From Chloroflexota bacterium (GTDB lineage Bacteria; Chloroflexota; Anaerolineae; Aggregatilineales; Phototrophicaceae), in assembly GCA_028875185.1 (NCBI GenBank), contig JAPPFH010000110.1, forward strand, positions 43,288-107,287: a stretch of 64,000 nt of DNA, in the 5' to 3' direction. The notes under the pieces were generated by a model, which had not been told where the DNA came from, did no database searches, and saw nothing but the letters and a program-made list of their open reading frames with translations. This document shows, piece after piece, positions 35,126 to 43,991 of the stretch; the stretch's first letter is position 1, and the number at the start of each line of letters is the position of its first letter. The translations under genes were made by a program, and so were the position numbers.

Positions 35126-36202
35126 TTGCCGGAGACGAAGAAGCGAGAAGCGGGCGAGTTGAAGTTCTCATATGGCGGGCAAGCCGTTATCGAGGGCGTG
35201 ATGATGCGCGGGGCGCATTCGATGGCGGTCGCCGTGCGCGATCCCAAGGGCGCGATTGTCATCCACGAGCAGCCTCTCAGCGCGCGGCTCTATCGTGGGC
35301 GCATTGCCAAGACGCCTTTCCTGCGGGGTTTAATCGGCTTGTGGGACGCCTTAGGCTTAGGCATCCGCGCCTTGATGTGGTCTGCCGATGTCGCGTTGGA
35401 CGAAGACGAAAACATCAGTTTTAACGGTCCGATCGGCTGGGCGACGATCGCCATCTCCATGCTGATTGGCGTTGGCATCTTTTTCCTCCTGCCCACCGCC
35501 GCCGCCACTGGCATCGGCAACATGCTGGGCTTGAGCGCGGTCGCGCGCGAAATCGTCGTTGACGCCGACGGCAACGAGATCGCCGTAGAACCGGAACGAA
35601 CGAACTTCCTGGCCTACGAGGCGCTGCCAATCGGATTGGATGCCTTTCTCATCAACTTGATTGAAGGCGTTGTGCAGCTTTCGATTCTTGTCGTCTACAT
35701 TTGGTTCGTCGGCAGGACGACAGATGGCAGGCGCATCTTCGCCTATCACGGCGCCGAGCATAAGACGATCAACGCCTATGAAGCCGGCGATGAACTGCTG
35801 CCCGAGATCGTCCGCGGCCACGCGATTGAGCATCCCCGCTGCGGCACCGCGTTTCTTCTGACGGTAGTATTCGTCAGCGTCATGCTTTTTTCGCTGATTG
35901 GACGCCCGCCCTTCGCCCTGCTGATTCTCTCGCGCGTGCTATTCATCCCGGTCATCGCCGGCGTCGCTTACGAGTTTCTCAAGTACACCGCCTCCAATCT
36001 CGAAAAGCCCTGGATCCGCTTCATGATTCAGCCCAATTTGGCGCTCCAGCACTTGACCACCAATGAGCCGAGTCTCGATATGATCGAAGTTGCCATCGTT
36101 TCGTTCAAGCGCGTCCTGCTTTCCGAAGGCATCGTGCAAGAAGAAGAAGCGGAGATACCGGAGCCGCGGCCGGAAGCGGCGCTGGGGCTTTCCAACGAGT
36201 AG
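35126..36202 (+). CDS. DUF1385 membrane protein (YqhQ-like)
   Basis: About 358 residues from a TTG at 35126, which has GGGGGG and TAAGG just upstream; other TTG starts at 35093 and 35159 are possible and there is no ATG before the conserved core. The DUF1385 marks are SYGGQAVIEGVMMRG near the N-terminus and FAYHGAEHKTINAYEAGD in the middle, with HPRCGTAFLL after it. Four to five membrane helices are visible. The role of the family is unknown. The C-terminal tail is acidic. The stop is 1 bp before the next start. Confidence 0.85.
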   Translation: MPETKKREAGELKFSYGGQAVIEGVMMRGAHSMAVAVRDPKGAIVIHEQPLSARLYRGRIAKTPFLRGLIGLWDALGLGIRALMWSADVALDEDENISFNGPIGWATIAISMLIGVGIFFLLPTAAATGIGNMLGLSAVAREIVVDADGNEIAVEPERTNFLAYEALPIGLDAFLINLIEGVVQLSILVVYIWFVGRTTDGRRIFAYHGAEHKTINAYEAGDELLPEIVRGHAIEHPRCGTAFLLTVVFVSVMLFSLIGRPPFALLILSRVLFIPVIAGVAYEFLKYTASNLEKPWIRFMIQPNLALQHLTTNEPSLDMIEVAIVSFKRVLLSEGIVQEEEAEIPEPRPEAALGLSNE

Positions 36203-36203
36203 A

Positions 36204-37577
36204 ATGCCACAGGACAAACTGGTTCGACGCACGATCCGCGGCGCGCTAACAGTCGCGCTTGTAGTGGTCTGCCTCGCGGCGTATCTGCACATCGCCGAGA
36301 CACAAAGCAGCATAAACCACAACATGCGCTATACCGATCAAAGCGCTTATATGGACGCGGCGATTAAAGCCCACGAAACGCGCTTTGCCTACACGGGCGA
36401 TCGCAATCGCATGCCGCTCTATCCCTTTCTGCAGGCGCTGTTTTATTCGCCGGATATGTCCATGGAGGACTTTTTCCAACACGGGAAACAGCTCAACATT
36501 GCGCTTTCTATCGTCTGCATCGCCGTCCTCAGCGCTGTTTTCTTCGCCCGGTTTTCAAAGCTCTACGCCACATATTCGATGCTGCTGATTGCCCTGATTG
36601 TATTTGCCATAAAGTCGCCATTCTTCCAAGCCGAGCTCTTGTTCTACACCTTGTTCAGCCTCACGTTCGTCTTATCAATCGACACGATAAAGCAGCCCAA
36701 ACTCTATAAGACTATTGCCCTAGGCCTGATGTTCGCCCTCTGTCAATACACGAAAGCGAGCGCAATGCCGGGTTTGTTCATATTTTCTTTCAGCTACAGC
36801 GTACCGCTTTTGGCGCGGCTGCGAAGACTTGAATTGAAGCGCGGCAGCTTAATGCGCCTGCTCTTTTCCGCTTTCGCGCCAATTCTTGTATTTCTCCTGC
36901 TCTTGTCCCCATATTTGCTGGAAAGCAAGGCGAATTACGGACACTATTTCTACAATGTCAACACGACATTTTATCTCTGGTATGACTCCTGGGATGAAGC
37001 CAAAGCGGGCACGCTGGCTGCCGGCGACCATGAGGGCTGGCCCGATCTGCCGGATGAAGAGATTCCTTCGCTTCAAAAGTACCTTGACGAGCATTCGGCG
37101 CAGGACATCTTGCAACGTTTCCGCGACGGCTTCGCCACGATTTTCAAGAGCGCCTGCCAAATTGAGGGACCGTTCAGGTACGCTTATGGCTATTGCAGCC
37201 AGGTCGGCTTGGGGCTTCTGACGCTCGCTGGCAGCATTGCGCTGATTGTGAAGCGGCCCGGGCTGCGGCTCAGCGACTCAAGCTGGCAAATCGCGATTTA
37301 CGCCTTGGTCTTCTTTTCGGTCTATTTCGTTGCCTTCGCCTGGTATATGCCCATAATCATTCGCGGCGGCAGAACGGTGCTATCGCTTTTAATCCCAATC
37401 CTTTGGGTCACCGGGCTCGCCGTCCATCATCCGCGTGTCCAGCGCCTGCAGGTCAAAATAAACGGGCGCGAAATAAGATTGTTCCACCTGGTATACGGCT
37501 TGATGATGCTGACTCTCGGTGTGGAGATCTATCGAATGATTACAGTCGGCGCAGCGACCTACTGGGCCGGACCCTAA
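36204..37577 (+). CDS. Polytopic membrane protein, possible GT-C glycosyltransferase
   Basis: A 457-residue protein with about ten membrane helices. After the first helix comes an acidic loop, RYTDQSAYMDAAIKAH, then TGDRNRMPLYPFLQALFY, arranged like the acceptor/donor loop of GT39-like enzymes. A hydrophilic loop with TFYLWYDSWDEAKAGT and SACQIEGPFRYAYG lies near residues 250-340. The ATG is 1 bp after the DUF1385 stop, so the two are probably coupled. The call is structural only; substrate unknown. Confidence 0.55.
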   Translation: MPQDKLVRRTIRGALTVALVVVCLAAYLHIAETQSSINHNMRYTDQSAYMDAAIKAHETRFAYTGDRNRMPLYPFLQALFYSPDMSMEDFFQHGKQLNIALSIVCIAVLSAVFFARFSKLYATYSMLLIALIVFAIKSPFFQAELLFYTLFSLTFVLSIDTIKQPKLYKTIALGLMFALCQYTKASAMPGLFIFSFSYSVPLLARLRRLELKRGSLMRLLFSAFAPILVFLLLLSPYLLESKANYGHYFYNVNTTFYLWYDSWDEAKAGTLAAGDHEGWPDLPDEEIPSLQKYLDEHSAQDILQRFRDGFATIFKSACQIEGPFRYAYGYCSQVGLGLLTLAGSIALIVKRPGLRLSDSSWQIAIYALVFFSVYFVAFAWYMPIIIRGGRTVLSLLIPILWVTGLAVHHPRVQRLQVKINGREIRLFHLVYGLMMLTLGVEIYRMITVGAATYWAGP

Positions 37578-37654
37578 GAATCGAAGGCAGTCGGGCTATT
37601 ATGAAGTAGCGGAGCCGACAAGAGCCATCGCCTCGTTGCCCGCGCGTATATGAT

Positions 37655-38443
37655 TCACTTATAGCCCAGTTTCTTCATCGCGCCCCCGGCTTCCTTCATG
37701 AAGAATTCGCGATCGCGCCGGTCGAACAGCTTCCGCCAATCGCCACTCTTGCCTTGGCGCGTTGGATCGGCGAACGGGTTTTGCCAGGACCGCAAGCCCA
37801 GCCGGTCCAGCATAGTGCCGAGACCCGGCTCATCTTCCGCCGTCCGCGAAATGTCGAGCGGACGCGGATTGTCGTTTACGCCGACTTGCAGAAAAGCAGC
37901 CAGTTTGCGCACGGTCGCCTCATAATTGGTCTCCAGATCGCCATAAGACAGAGCCAACAAATTCTGCTTCTTCAGCCAGGTTTCCACGTGAAGCGCCCAA
38001 TATGCCGGGCGGCTCAAAGCGGATTCTTCTCCAGACTGCGCCGCATCACCGCGAAGGAAGCGAGCAAATGACTGATGGCGCACGGTCTCGCTGAAAGACT
38101 GCATATAGAAATAGAGCGAGACCATGACATCACGGCCGTCGCGATGCACATAGATCGTTGGCGAATGCTGCAATACGGCGCGCGCAAACAGCCGCTCATT
38201 CAAGCCGGTCCAGGAGTCGGCGGAGGGCAGATCATGTACATTAATCAGCACGCGACCATCCATGTTGAACAGCTGCCGGCGAAACTTGGACAGAGGAATG
38301 GCGGCGTCATGATCCGCTTCCATCTGCTCGAGTGACATGTACGAATTATTGATGTCCGGGCTATTGTGGCGCAGCGCGTCAATCGTCCACTGCATGCCGG
38401 ACCGGCGATGACTGGCAACAACAATCGTATTGGCGAAAAACAT
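37655..38443 (-). CDS. PAPS-dependent sulfotransferase (Sulfotransferase_1 type)
   Basis: A 262-residue protein with no signal peptide. The 5'-phosphosulfate loop is VVASHRRSGMQWTIDAL, the 3'-phosphate motif is TIYVHRDGRDVMVSLYF, and the C-terminal signature is GKSGDWRKLFDRRDREFF, very close to the RKGxxGDWK motif of cytosolic sulfotransferases. It would move sulfate from PAPS to a hydroxyl or amine of an unknown small molecule, lipid or glycan and release pAp, which the nrnA product (24520-25527) could remove. Its ATG directly follows the mutS stop (TAGATG), so it is translated from the mutS message. Confidence 0.85.
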   Translation of the reverse strand: MFFANTIVVASHRRSGMQWTIDALRHNSPDINNSYMSLEQMEADHDAAIPLSKFRRQLFNMDGRVLINVHDLPSADSWTGLNERLFARAVLQHSPTIYVHRDGRDVMVSLYFYMQSFSETVRHQSFARFLRGDAAQSGEESALSRPAYWALHVETWLKKQNLLALSYGDLETNYEATVRKLAAFLQVGVNDNPRPLDISRTAEDEPGLGTMLDRLGLRSWQNPFADPTRQGKSGDWRKLFDRRDREFFMKEAGGAMKKLGYK

Positions 38444-41047
38444 CTATGCCTCCGCCACCATCCGCTTGAGTTCGTAGAGCTTGGTCAAAGCCTCCAGCGG
38501 GCTGAGCCCGTCGACTTCCATTGCGCGCAACTCAGCCAGCGCCGGGTTCTCCGGCGTATCAAAAAAGCTGAGCTGCTGATGCTGCGGCGAGGGCTTGAGC
38601 AACGAGAAATCGCTGCCGCCCGCTTCAAGCTGAAGCAGCAGTTCCCTCGCCCGGTCCACCACCGATCGCGGCATGCCGGCAAGCTGCGCCACATGGACGC
38701 CGTAACTTTGGTCGGCGCCGCCCGGCAGGACGCGATGCAGAAAGACGACTTCCTCGCCCTGCTCCGCCACCGCAACATTGAAGTTGGCGCTGCGCGGCAG
38801 GATATCGGGCAACTCGGTCAGTTCGTGATAATGCGTCGCGAAAAGCGTTCTACAGTTGAGACGCGGGTTGTTATGAATATACTCGATGACGGAACGGGCA
38901 ATCGCCAAGCCATCGTAGGTTGAAGTGCCGCGGCCTATTTCATCCAGTATGAGCAAACTGCGCGGGCTGCTGCCGGATAGCAAGCGCGCCGTCTCCACCA
39001 TTTCGACCATGAATGTGCTCTGCCCGGCGTGGATTTCATCCTGGGCGCCGATACGCGCAAAAATGCGATCAACCAAGCCGATCGTCGCTGAATCGGCCGG
39101 CACAAAGCTGCCGATCTGCGCCATCAATGTGATGATCGCCACCTGCCGAATATAAGTCGATTTGCCCGACATATTGGGACCGGTGATGATTTGAATCCGC
39201 GAGGCCAGGTCCAGCCGGCTGTCATTGGGCACGTAGCGCGTCGACGTCTCCAGCAGTTTCTCGACTACCGGATGCCGGCCCGCCTGAATCTCCAGCACGC
39301 TGTCTTCGGTTAATTGCGGACGGGCGTAGCCTTCTCTGACTGCCACAGTCGCCAGCGACAAAAAGGCGTCCAAGTGGGCGATGGCGCGCGCGGTTTTGAG
39401 CAAAGTCGCCTGATGCGCCGCGACCCTCCGGCAGATATCCGCGAACAATTCACGCTCGGCCGCCAGGATTTCTTCTTCGGCATTGAGCACGCGCGTTTCG
39501 TATTCCTTGAGTTCCGGCGTGATATAGCGCTCGGCATTGACCAGCGTCTGCTTGCGAATGTAATCGTCCGGTACTTTGTCAGCCTGCGCGTTGCTCACTT
39601 CAATGTAATAGCCGAAGACCTTGTTGTAGCTCACTTTGATACTGGCGATGCCGGTGCGGCGTCTCTCATGCGATTCGAGATTGGCGATCCAGTCGCGCGC
39701 GTCTTGCGACGATGACTTGATTTCGTCCAATTCCCCCGAGTAGCCATCACGAATCGCGCCGATGGTATTCAAGGTCGCGGGAGGCTCGTCGTCGATGGCG
39801 GAAACAATCAGCTTGAAGACCTCATCGCAGGGATCGAGGCGTTGCGCGATTGCGGACAAGCTGCCAAGCTCAGCGATGATTTCGCGCAGCCGCGGTACAG
39901 CAGCCAAGGCATTTTTCAAGCCGACCAAATCGCGTGGGCCGACCTTGCCCAGCGCGATTCGCTGAGCCAGCCGCTCAACATCGCCAAAACCCTTAAGCTC
40001 CGCCCGCAACTCTTCGCGCAGGATATCGCTGCCTACGAGCGCTTCTACCGCATTCAGCCGCGCATCCAGGCGGCCAATTTCCAGCAGCGGTTGGCTGAGC
40101 CAAGTACGCAGAAGGCGCGCGCCCATCGGCGTCACCGTCCGGTCGAGAATGCCGAGCAAGCTGCCCCTTGTTTTACCCTGCCGAATTGTCGCATGCACTT
40201 CCAGGTTGCGCCGCGTAAATTGATCCAACACCATGAAGGCGTCCGTCGAATACGACCGAATCGCCGTCAGTTGGTCAAGCGAGCCTTTCTGGGTCACGCG
40301 CAGGTATTGCAGGATACCGCCGGCGGCGGCAACGGCATCCTGGCTTTCCGCCAAACCGAAGCCGCCTAGCGTCCTCACGCGAAAGTGATCGCAAAGCAGC
40401 TGCTCGGCGCCAGCGTATTCGAAAGTCCAGTCTTGAGCCGAACTGAGATGGATGCCGTCGGGGGTAGTTACACCGCGTTCCACCCAGCTTTCCGGCATGA
40501 TGACTTCGCGCGGCTCCACCCGGGAGAGCTCGTCGAACACTCTCATGCCGACATTGTCGCCGCTGAACTCGGTCGCGCTGAATTCGCCCGTCGAAATATC
40601 AACGAAGGCGAGGCCCGCGCGATCCCACTCGCCCGTCTCAGCATCGCCGACTGGCAAAATTGCCATTAGATAATTCGCTTTGCCCTCTTCCAGCAGTGCC
40701 GGCTCGACGACCGTGCCCGGCGTCATAACCCGCGTCACCTCGCGCTCGACGATGCCGCGGCCGCTGGGCTCGGTCACCTGATCGCACACAGCGACATGAA
40801 AGCCCTTCTCAATCAATTTGGCGATATAACCGTCCACCGCATGGTAAGGCACACCGGCCATCGGGATTTTCTCGCCGCCCTTGCGATGAGCGCGCGAGGT
40901 CAGCGTAATGTCCAGCTCGCGCGCCGCCACCTCGGCATCGTCATCAAACATCTCGTAGAAATCGCCCATGCGGAACATCAAGATGCAATCTGGATACTGG
41001 CTCTTGATTTCAAGATATTGGCGCCGCATGGGCGTTACACGAGCCAT
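38444..41047 (-). CDS. mutS: DNA mismatch repair protein MutS
   Basis: About 867 residues. The mismatch-recognition domain has the Phe-x-Glu wedge in MFRMGDFYEMFDDD. Connector, core and clamp domains follow. The ATPase domain has Walker A TGPNMSGKSTYIRQ and Walker B/signature LLILDEIGRGTSTYDG, then the switch FATHYHELTEL. A C-terminal beta-clamp-type motif (QLSFFD) is present. ATG 41047 (MARVTPMRRQYL) was preferred; a GTG at 41065 adds six residues. No mutL is in the window. The sulfotransferase gene starts immediately after the stop. Confidence 0.97.
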   Translation of the reverse strand: MARVTPMRRQYLEIKSQYPDCILMFRMGDFYEMFDDDAEVAARELDITLTSRAHRKGGEKIPMAGVPYHAVDGYIAKLIEKGFHVAVCDQVTEPSGRGIVEREVTRVMTPGTVVEPALLEEGKANYLMAILPVGDAETGEWDRAGLAFVDISTGEFSATEFSGDNVGMRVFDELSRVEPREVIMPESWVERGVTTPDGIHLSSAQDWTFEYAGAEQLLCDHFRVRTLGGFGLAESQDAVAAAGGILQYLRVTQKGSLDQLTAIRSYSTDAFMVLDQFTRRNLEVHATIRQGKTRGSLLGILDRTVTPMGARLLRTWLSQPLLEIGRLDARLNAVEALVGSDILREELRAELKGFGDVERLAQRIALGKVGPRDLVGLKNALAAVPRLREIIAELGSLSAIAQRLDPCDEVFKLIVSAIDDEPPATLNTIGAIRDGYSGELDEIKSSSQDARDWIANLESHERRRTGIASIKVSYNKVFGYYIEVSNAQADKVPDDYIRKQTLVNAERYITPELKEYETRVLNAEEEILAAERELFADICRRVAAHQATLLKTARAIAHLDAFLSLATVAVREGYARPQLTEDSVLEIQAGRHPVVEKLLETSTRYVPNDSRLDLASRIQIITGPNMSGKSTYIRQVAIITLMAQIGSFVPADSATIGLVDRIFARIGAQDEIHAGQSTFMVEMVETARLLSGSSPRSLLILDEIGRGTSTYDGLAIARSVIEYIHNNPRLNCRTLFATHYHELTELPDILPRSANFNVAVAEQGEEVVFLHRVLPGGADQSYGVHVAQLAGMPRSVVDRARELLLQLEAGGSDFSLLKPSPQHQQLSFFDTPENPALAELRAMEVDGLSPLEALTKLYELKRMVAEA

Positions 41048-41100
41048 AAGCAGGGCAGCCACCACAACTAGCCGACTAAAATGACGAGCGAATTCATGTT

Positions 41101-41129
41101 ATTCTATCAGCGTCAATTAGCGTCTACAA
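41101..41129 (-). promoter_or_regulatory. Possible mutS promoter
   Basis: On the minus strand a good -10, TAGAAT (41106-41101), has a poor -35, TTGTAG (41129-41124), 17 bp upstream. It lies about 54 bp before the mutS start in the 157-bp divergent gap shared with the ROK kinase gene. No other element was seen in that gap. Confidence 0.35.
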
Positions 41130-41222
41130 GTTGCCGGGACGGGTCTATCAGCAGCGCCAATAGCGCCGGCGCGGTTTAGATTCACACAACTGAAGCTGGC
41201 TTGAAGTTCTCAGCAAGGGGAG

Positions 41223-42209
41223 ATGGATAGCGTGGGCAAAGAAATCATCGCGGTCGACTTGGGCGGGACGCAGATCCGCGCCGCTCGATTTAATCTGGAC
41301 CTTAATCTGCTGCAACGCGAAAACACCTTGACGCAGGCGCAGCTGGGCGCGCAGCCCACGATTGCGCGCATGAAAGCATACATCCGCAAGGTCATGCCCC
41401 CCAGCGCTGGCGATGTCGCCGGTATCGGCATCTCAGCGCCAGGTCCGCTGAATCCCTTTACCGGCGTCATTGTCGCGCCGCCAAATCTGCCCGGCTGGCT
41501 TGATGTGCCGCTGCGAGACATCATGGAGGCGGAGTTCAACCTGCCCGTTTTTATCGGCAACGACGCCAACGTCGCCGCGCTCGCCGAAGCCTCAAAAGGC
41601 GCCGCCCAAGGCTGCCGCCATGTGATCTATATCACGGTCAGCACCGGCATCGGCGCCGGCATCATCTGCGATGGCAAATTGCTATTGGGGCGCGAGGGGC
41701 TGGCGGCGGAATTCGGGCATATTCCCCTCATTCTCGAAAACGGGACGGTGTCCTCGGTTGAACTGGAAGCGGCCGGTCCCGCGATCGCGCGCCGAACCAA
41801 ACGAGCAATTGAGGCGGGCGCCGCGTCCAGCATTGGTGATACGGTCAAGAGTGTTTTAGACCGTATAGACGCCAAGGCTGTCGGCGCGGCAGCCGCAGCT
41901 GGCGATCAGCTGGCGATTGAGCAGCTTGCTCATGCCGGTCGCGTCATTGGCTTGGGCATTGTCTCCATCTTGCACCTGTTCAATCCCGAGGTCATCGTTG
42001 TCGGCGGCGGCGTCACCAAAACCAGCGAGCTGCTTTTCGCGCCAATGCGCCGCGCCGTAACCAAGCATGTGATGGATGAGGCTTACACCGACGGCTTGCG
42101 CATTGAGCAATCGGCTTTAGGCGATGATGTGGCGCTCGTCGGGGCGGCCGCGCTGGTGGCGACCGACGGCGGCAACCTGGATATCAGCGAGCTGGACCGG
42201 CGTTTCTAA
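41223..42209 (+). CDS. ROK family sugar kinase, zinc cysteines absent
   Basis: A 328-residue protein. The N-terminal ATP site is IAVDLGGTQIRAARF, and FIGNDANVAALAEA holds the catalytic Asp. VSTGIGAGIICDG and VVGGGVTKT are further ROK blocks. ROK proteins usually have a Cys-rich zinc site after a Gly-His pair; here EFGHIPLI is followed by VSSVELEAAGPAIARR, with Val and Ser where the cysteines should be. It may be a glucokinase or N-acetylhexosamine kinase. No helix-turn-helix is present, so it is not a ROK repressor. AAGGGGAG precedes the ATG. The gene is divergent from mutS. Confidence 0.88.
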   Translation: MDSVGKEIIAVDLGGTQIRAARFNLDLNLLQRENTLTQAQLGAQPTIARMKAYIRKVMPPSAGDVAGIGISAPGPLNPFTGVIVAPPNLPGWLDVPLRDIMEAEFNLPVFIGNDANVAALAEASKGAAQGCRHVIYITVSTGIGAGIICDGKLLLGREGLAAEFGHIPLILENGTVSSVELEAAGPAIARRTKRAIEAGAASSIGDTVKSVLDRIDAKAVGAAAAAGDQLAIEQLAHAGRVIGLGIVSILHLFNPEVIVVGGGVTKTSELLFAPMRRAVTKHVMDEAYTDGLRIEQSALGDDVALVGAAALVATDGGNLDISELDRRF

Positions 42210-42261
42210 GCTGAACAACCGCGATCGACCAGCGCAGGTCAAGCCCGGCTTAAGGCTGGCG

Positions 42262-42270
42262 TGATACAAT
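42262..42270 (+). promoter_or_regulatory. Extended -10 promoter giving a probable leaderless mRNA
   Basis: TGATACAAT (TG-N-TACAAT, hexamer 42265-42270) ends 6 bp before the ATG of the histidine kinase gene at 42277. Transcription normally begins 6-7 bp after the hexamer, which falls on the start codon itself. No ribosome site is present between. A -35 element is not clear. Confidence 0.5.
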
Positions 42271-42276
42271 CTAAAT

Positions 42277-43854
42277 ATGTTGATGCGCCCGGACCTTCGA
42301 ACGCAGCAGCGGGATTTCTTGCTGGAAATCACGCGCGCCATTACCGCTCAGTTGGACCTGAGCGAGGTTTTGCGCCGCGTGCTGTACGCGTCGTTGGTAA
42401 TGTTGGCGGGTCGCGTTGGCGTCGTCGCCCTTAGCGACAAACATGATAGCAGATTCACCGTGCGCGCTTATAGCGGCATCGCCGCCGATGATGTGCCCGA
42501 GCTCAACAATAAGCTGCAAGAACTGATGAATCCGCAAGACGAGGGTGGTTTCAGCCGCGAGTTTCTCAACAGCAAATTGCGCGAAATGGCTGATGAAATC
42601 GACCCGCGTCTGGCGCAATCGATCGCTATGCCGCTCGTCTTCGCCCAGAAACCGCTGGGGCTGCTGATTGTCTTTCGCTCGTACCAGACCAGCATTACGC
42701 CAGAAGACCTCAATACTTTGCAGAGCTTCGCCGATCAAGCGGCTATTGCCGTCAATAACGCGCAGCTCTACGGCGAGCTTAACCAAGAACATCAGCGGCT
42801 GGAAGCGATACTCAACAACAGCGGCGACGGCGTCTTCATCTTGAACCCCGATCTCACCATCCAACGGGTGAATTACGCCTTTGAGCGGATGACCGGCTGG
42901 CGGCTCGAAGATGCGATTGACCGCCCCAAAGACGAGATCATCGTCTGGGATTCGTTGGAGCGCCCCGATATAGAAGACGCGCTCGAAGCCGGATGGGCGC
43001 GCTCGGATGGGGCGCTTGGACGCGCCGACACAATTTATGTCGAAGGCGACTTGCTGCGCCGCGACGGCATGACAATAAGCATCGCTATCACTTATGCGCC
43101 TCTGCTCACCGCCGAGGGGCGCTTGGAGAGCATCATCGCCAGCGTTCGCGATATCACCAATTTCCGCAAGGCGCAGGAATTGCAATCCGTTTTCATTTCG
43201 ACCGTGCAGCACGAGCTGCGTACGCCGATCACCATCATAAAAGGCTATGCCAGCACATTGAGGCGCGATGATGTGCAATGGGACAGCGAAACTATTCGCG
43301 AGAATGTAGCGATCATCGAGGACGAAGCCGACCGGCTGACCACCCTGGTCGAAGATCTGCTGACCGCCAGCAAGATTCAAGCGGCGCGCGAGCTTCGGCT
43401 GAATTTGGCTGATGCCGATTTGCGGGCGGTCGCCGCGCGTTCCGCCGCAAGGCTGGAGAGCCAAACCAAACATCCGATTGTGCTCAGCTTCTCGGCAAAC
43501 TTTCCCATCGTACGCGGCGACGAAACCCGATTGCGACAAGTTATCGAGAATCTACTGACCAACGCCATTAAGTATTCGCCGGAAGACACAACCATTACTT
43601 TAGGCGGACGCTTCACAGAAAAGAGCGTAACCGTCTTCGTGCGCGATGAAGGCGTCGGAATCCCTAAAGATCAGATCGACAAAATTTTTGGGCGGTTCTA
43701 TCGCGTCGATGACAATCTGACGAGCCGCACGCATGGCGCCGGACTCGGCCTTTATCTAGTCAAAGCAATTGTGGAGGCGCACGGCGGCGAAATCTCGGTC
43801 AAGAGTCAAGTTGGCAATGGCTCTACATTTTTCTTCACTCTGCCGCGAGATTGA
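42277..43854 (+). CDS. Soluble GAF-PAS sensor histidine kinase
   Basis: A 525-residue kinase without membrane helices. GAF domain about 20-165 (LDLSEVLRRVLYASLVML to SFADQAAIAVNNAQL), PAS domain about 180-300 (LEAILNNSGDGVFILNPDL), HisKA with the H-box ISTVQHELRTPITIIKGY (His312), then HATPase_c with N-box ENLLTNAIKYSPED, G1 DEGVGIPKDQ and G2 HGAGLGLYLVKAIVEAHGG. It should autophosphorylate in response to a cytoplasmic signal sensed by GAF or PAS. No regulator gene is adjacent; the one at 55279-56121 has Glu at the acceptor site and is an unlikely partner. The ATG lies directly behind a -10 element. Confidence 0.93.
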   Translation: MLMRPDLRTQQRDFLLEITRAITAQLDLSEVLRRVLYASLVMLAGRVGVVALSDKHDSRFTVRAYSGIAADDVPELNNKLQELMNPQDEGGFSREFLNSKLREMADEIDPRLAQSIAMPLVFAQKPLGLLIVFRSYQTSITPEDLNTLQSFADQAAIAVNNAQLYGELNQEHQRLEAILNNSGDGVFILNPDLTIQRVNYAFERMTGWRLEDAIDRPKDEIIVWDSLERPDIEDALEAGWARSDGALGRADTIYVEGDLLRRDGMTISIAITYAPLLTAEGRLESIIASVRDITNFRKAQELQSVFISTVQHELRTPITIIKGYASTLRRDDVQWDSETIRENVAIIEDEADRLTTLVEDLLTASKIQAARELRLNLADADLRAVAARSAARLESQTKHPIVLSFSANFPIVRGDETRLRQVIENLLTNAIKYSPEDTTITLGGRFTEKSVTVFVRDEGVGIPKDQIDKIFGRFYRVDDNLTSRTHGAGLGLYLVKAIVEAHGGEISVKSQVGNGSTFFFTLPRD

Positions 43855-43991
43855 GACTACGACCCTGCTACCTTACGCGCGCCTCATCATAAGCTGACGG
43901 CTTGCCGACGCTCGGAATCGGCCGCTGGCAAACTGGCGTTATTTCGCTATGCTTCTAGTATCAGGCTAAATTTAGCATGAAGAGGCAAGAT

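Noticed and set aside
42271-43539. 422-codon open frame antisense to the histidine kinase gene
   Set aside because: Low-complexity shadow translation with no domain or ribosome site; the plus-strand frame has complete kinase motifs over the same bases.
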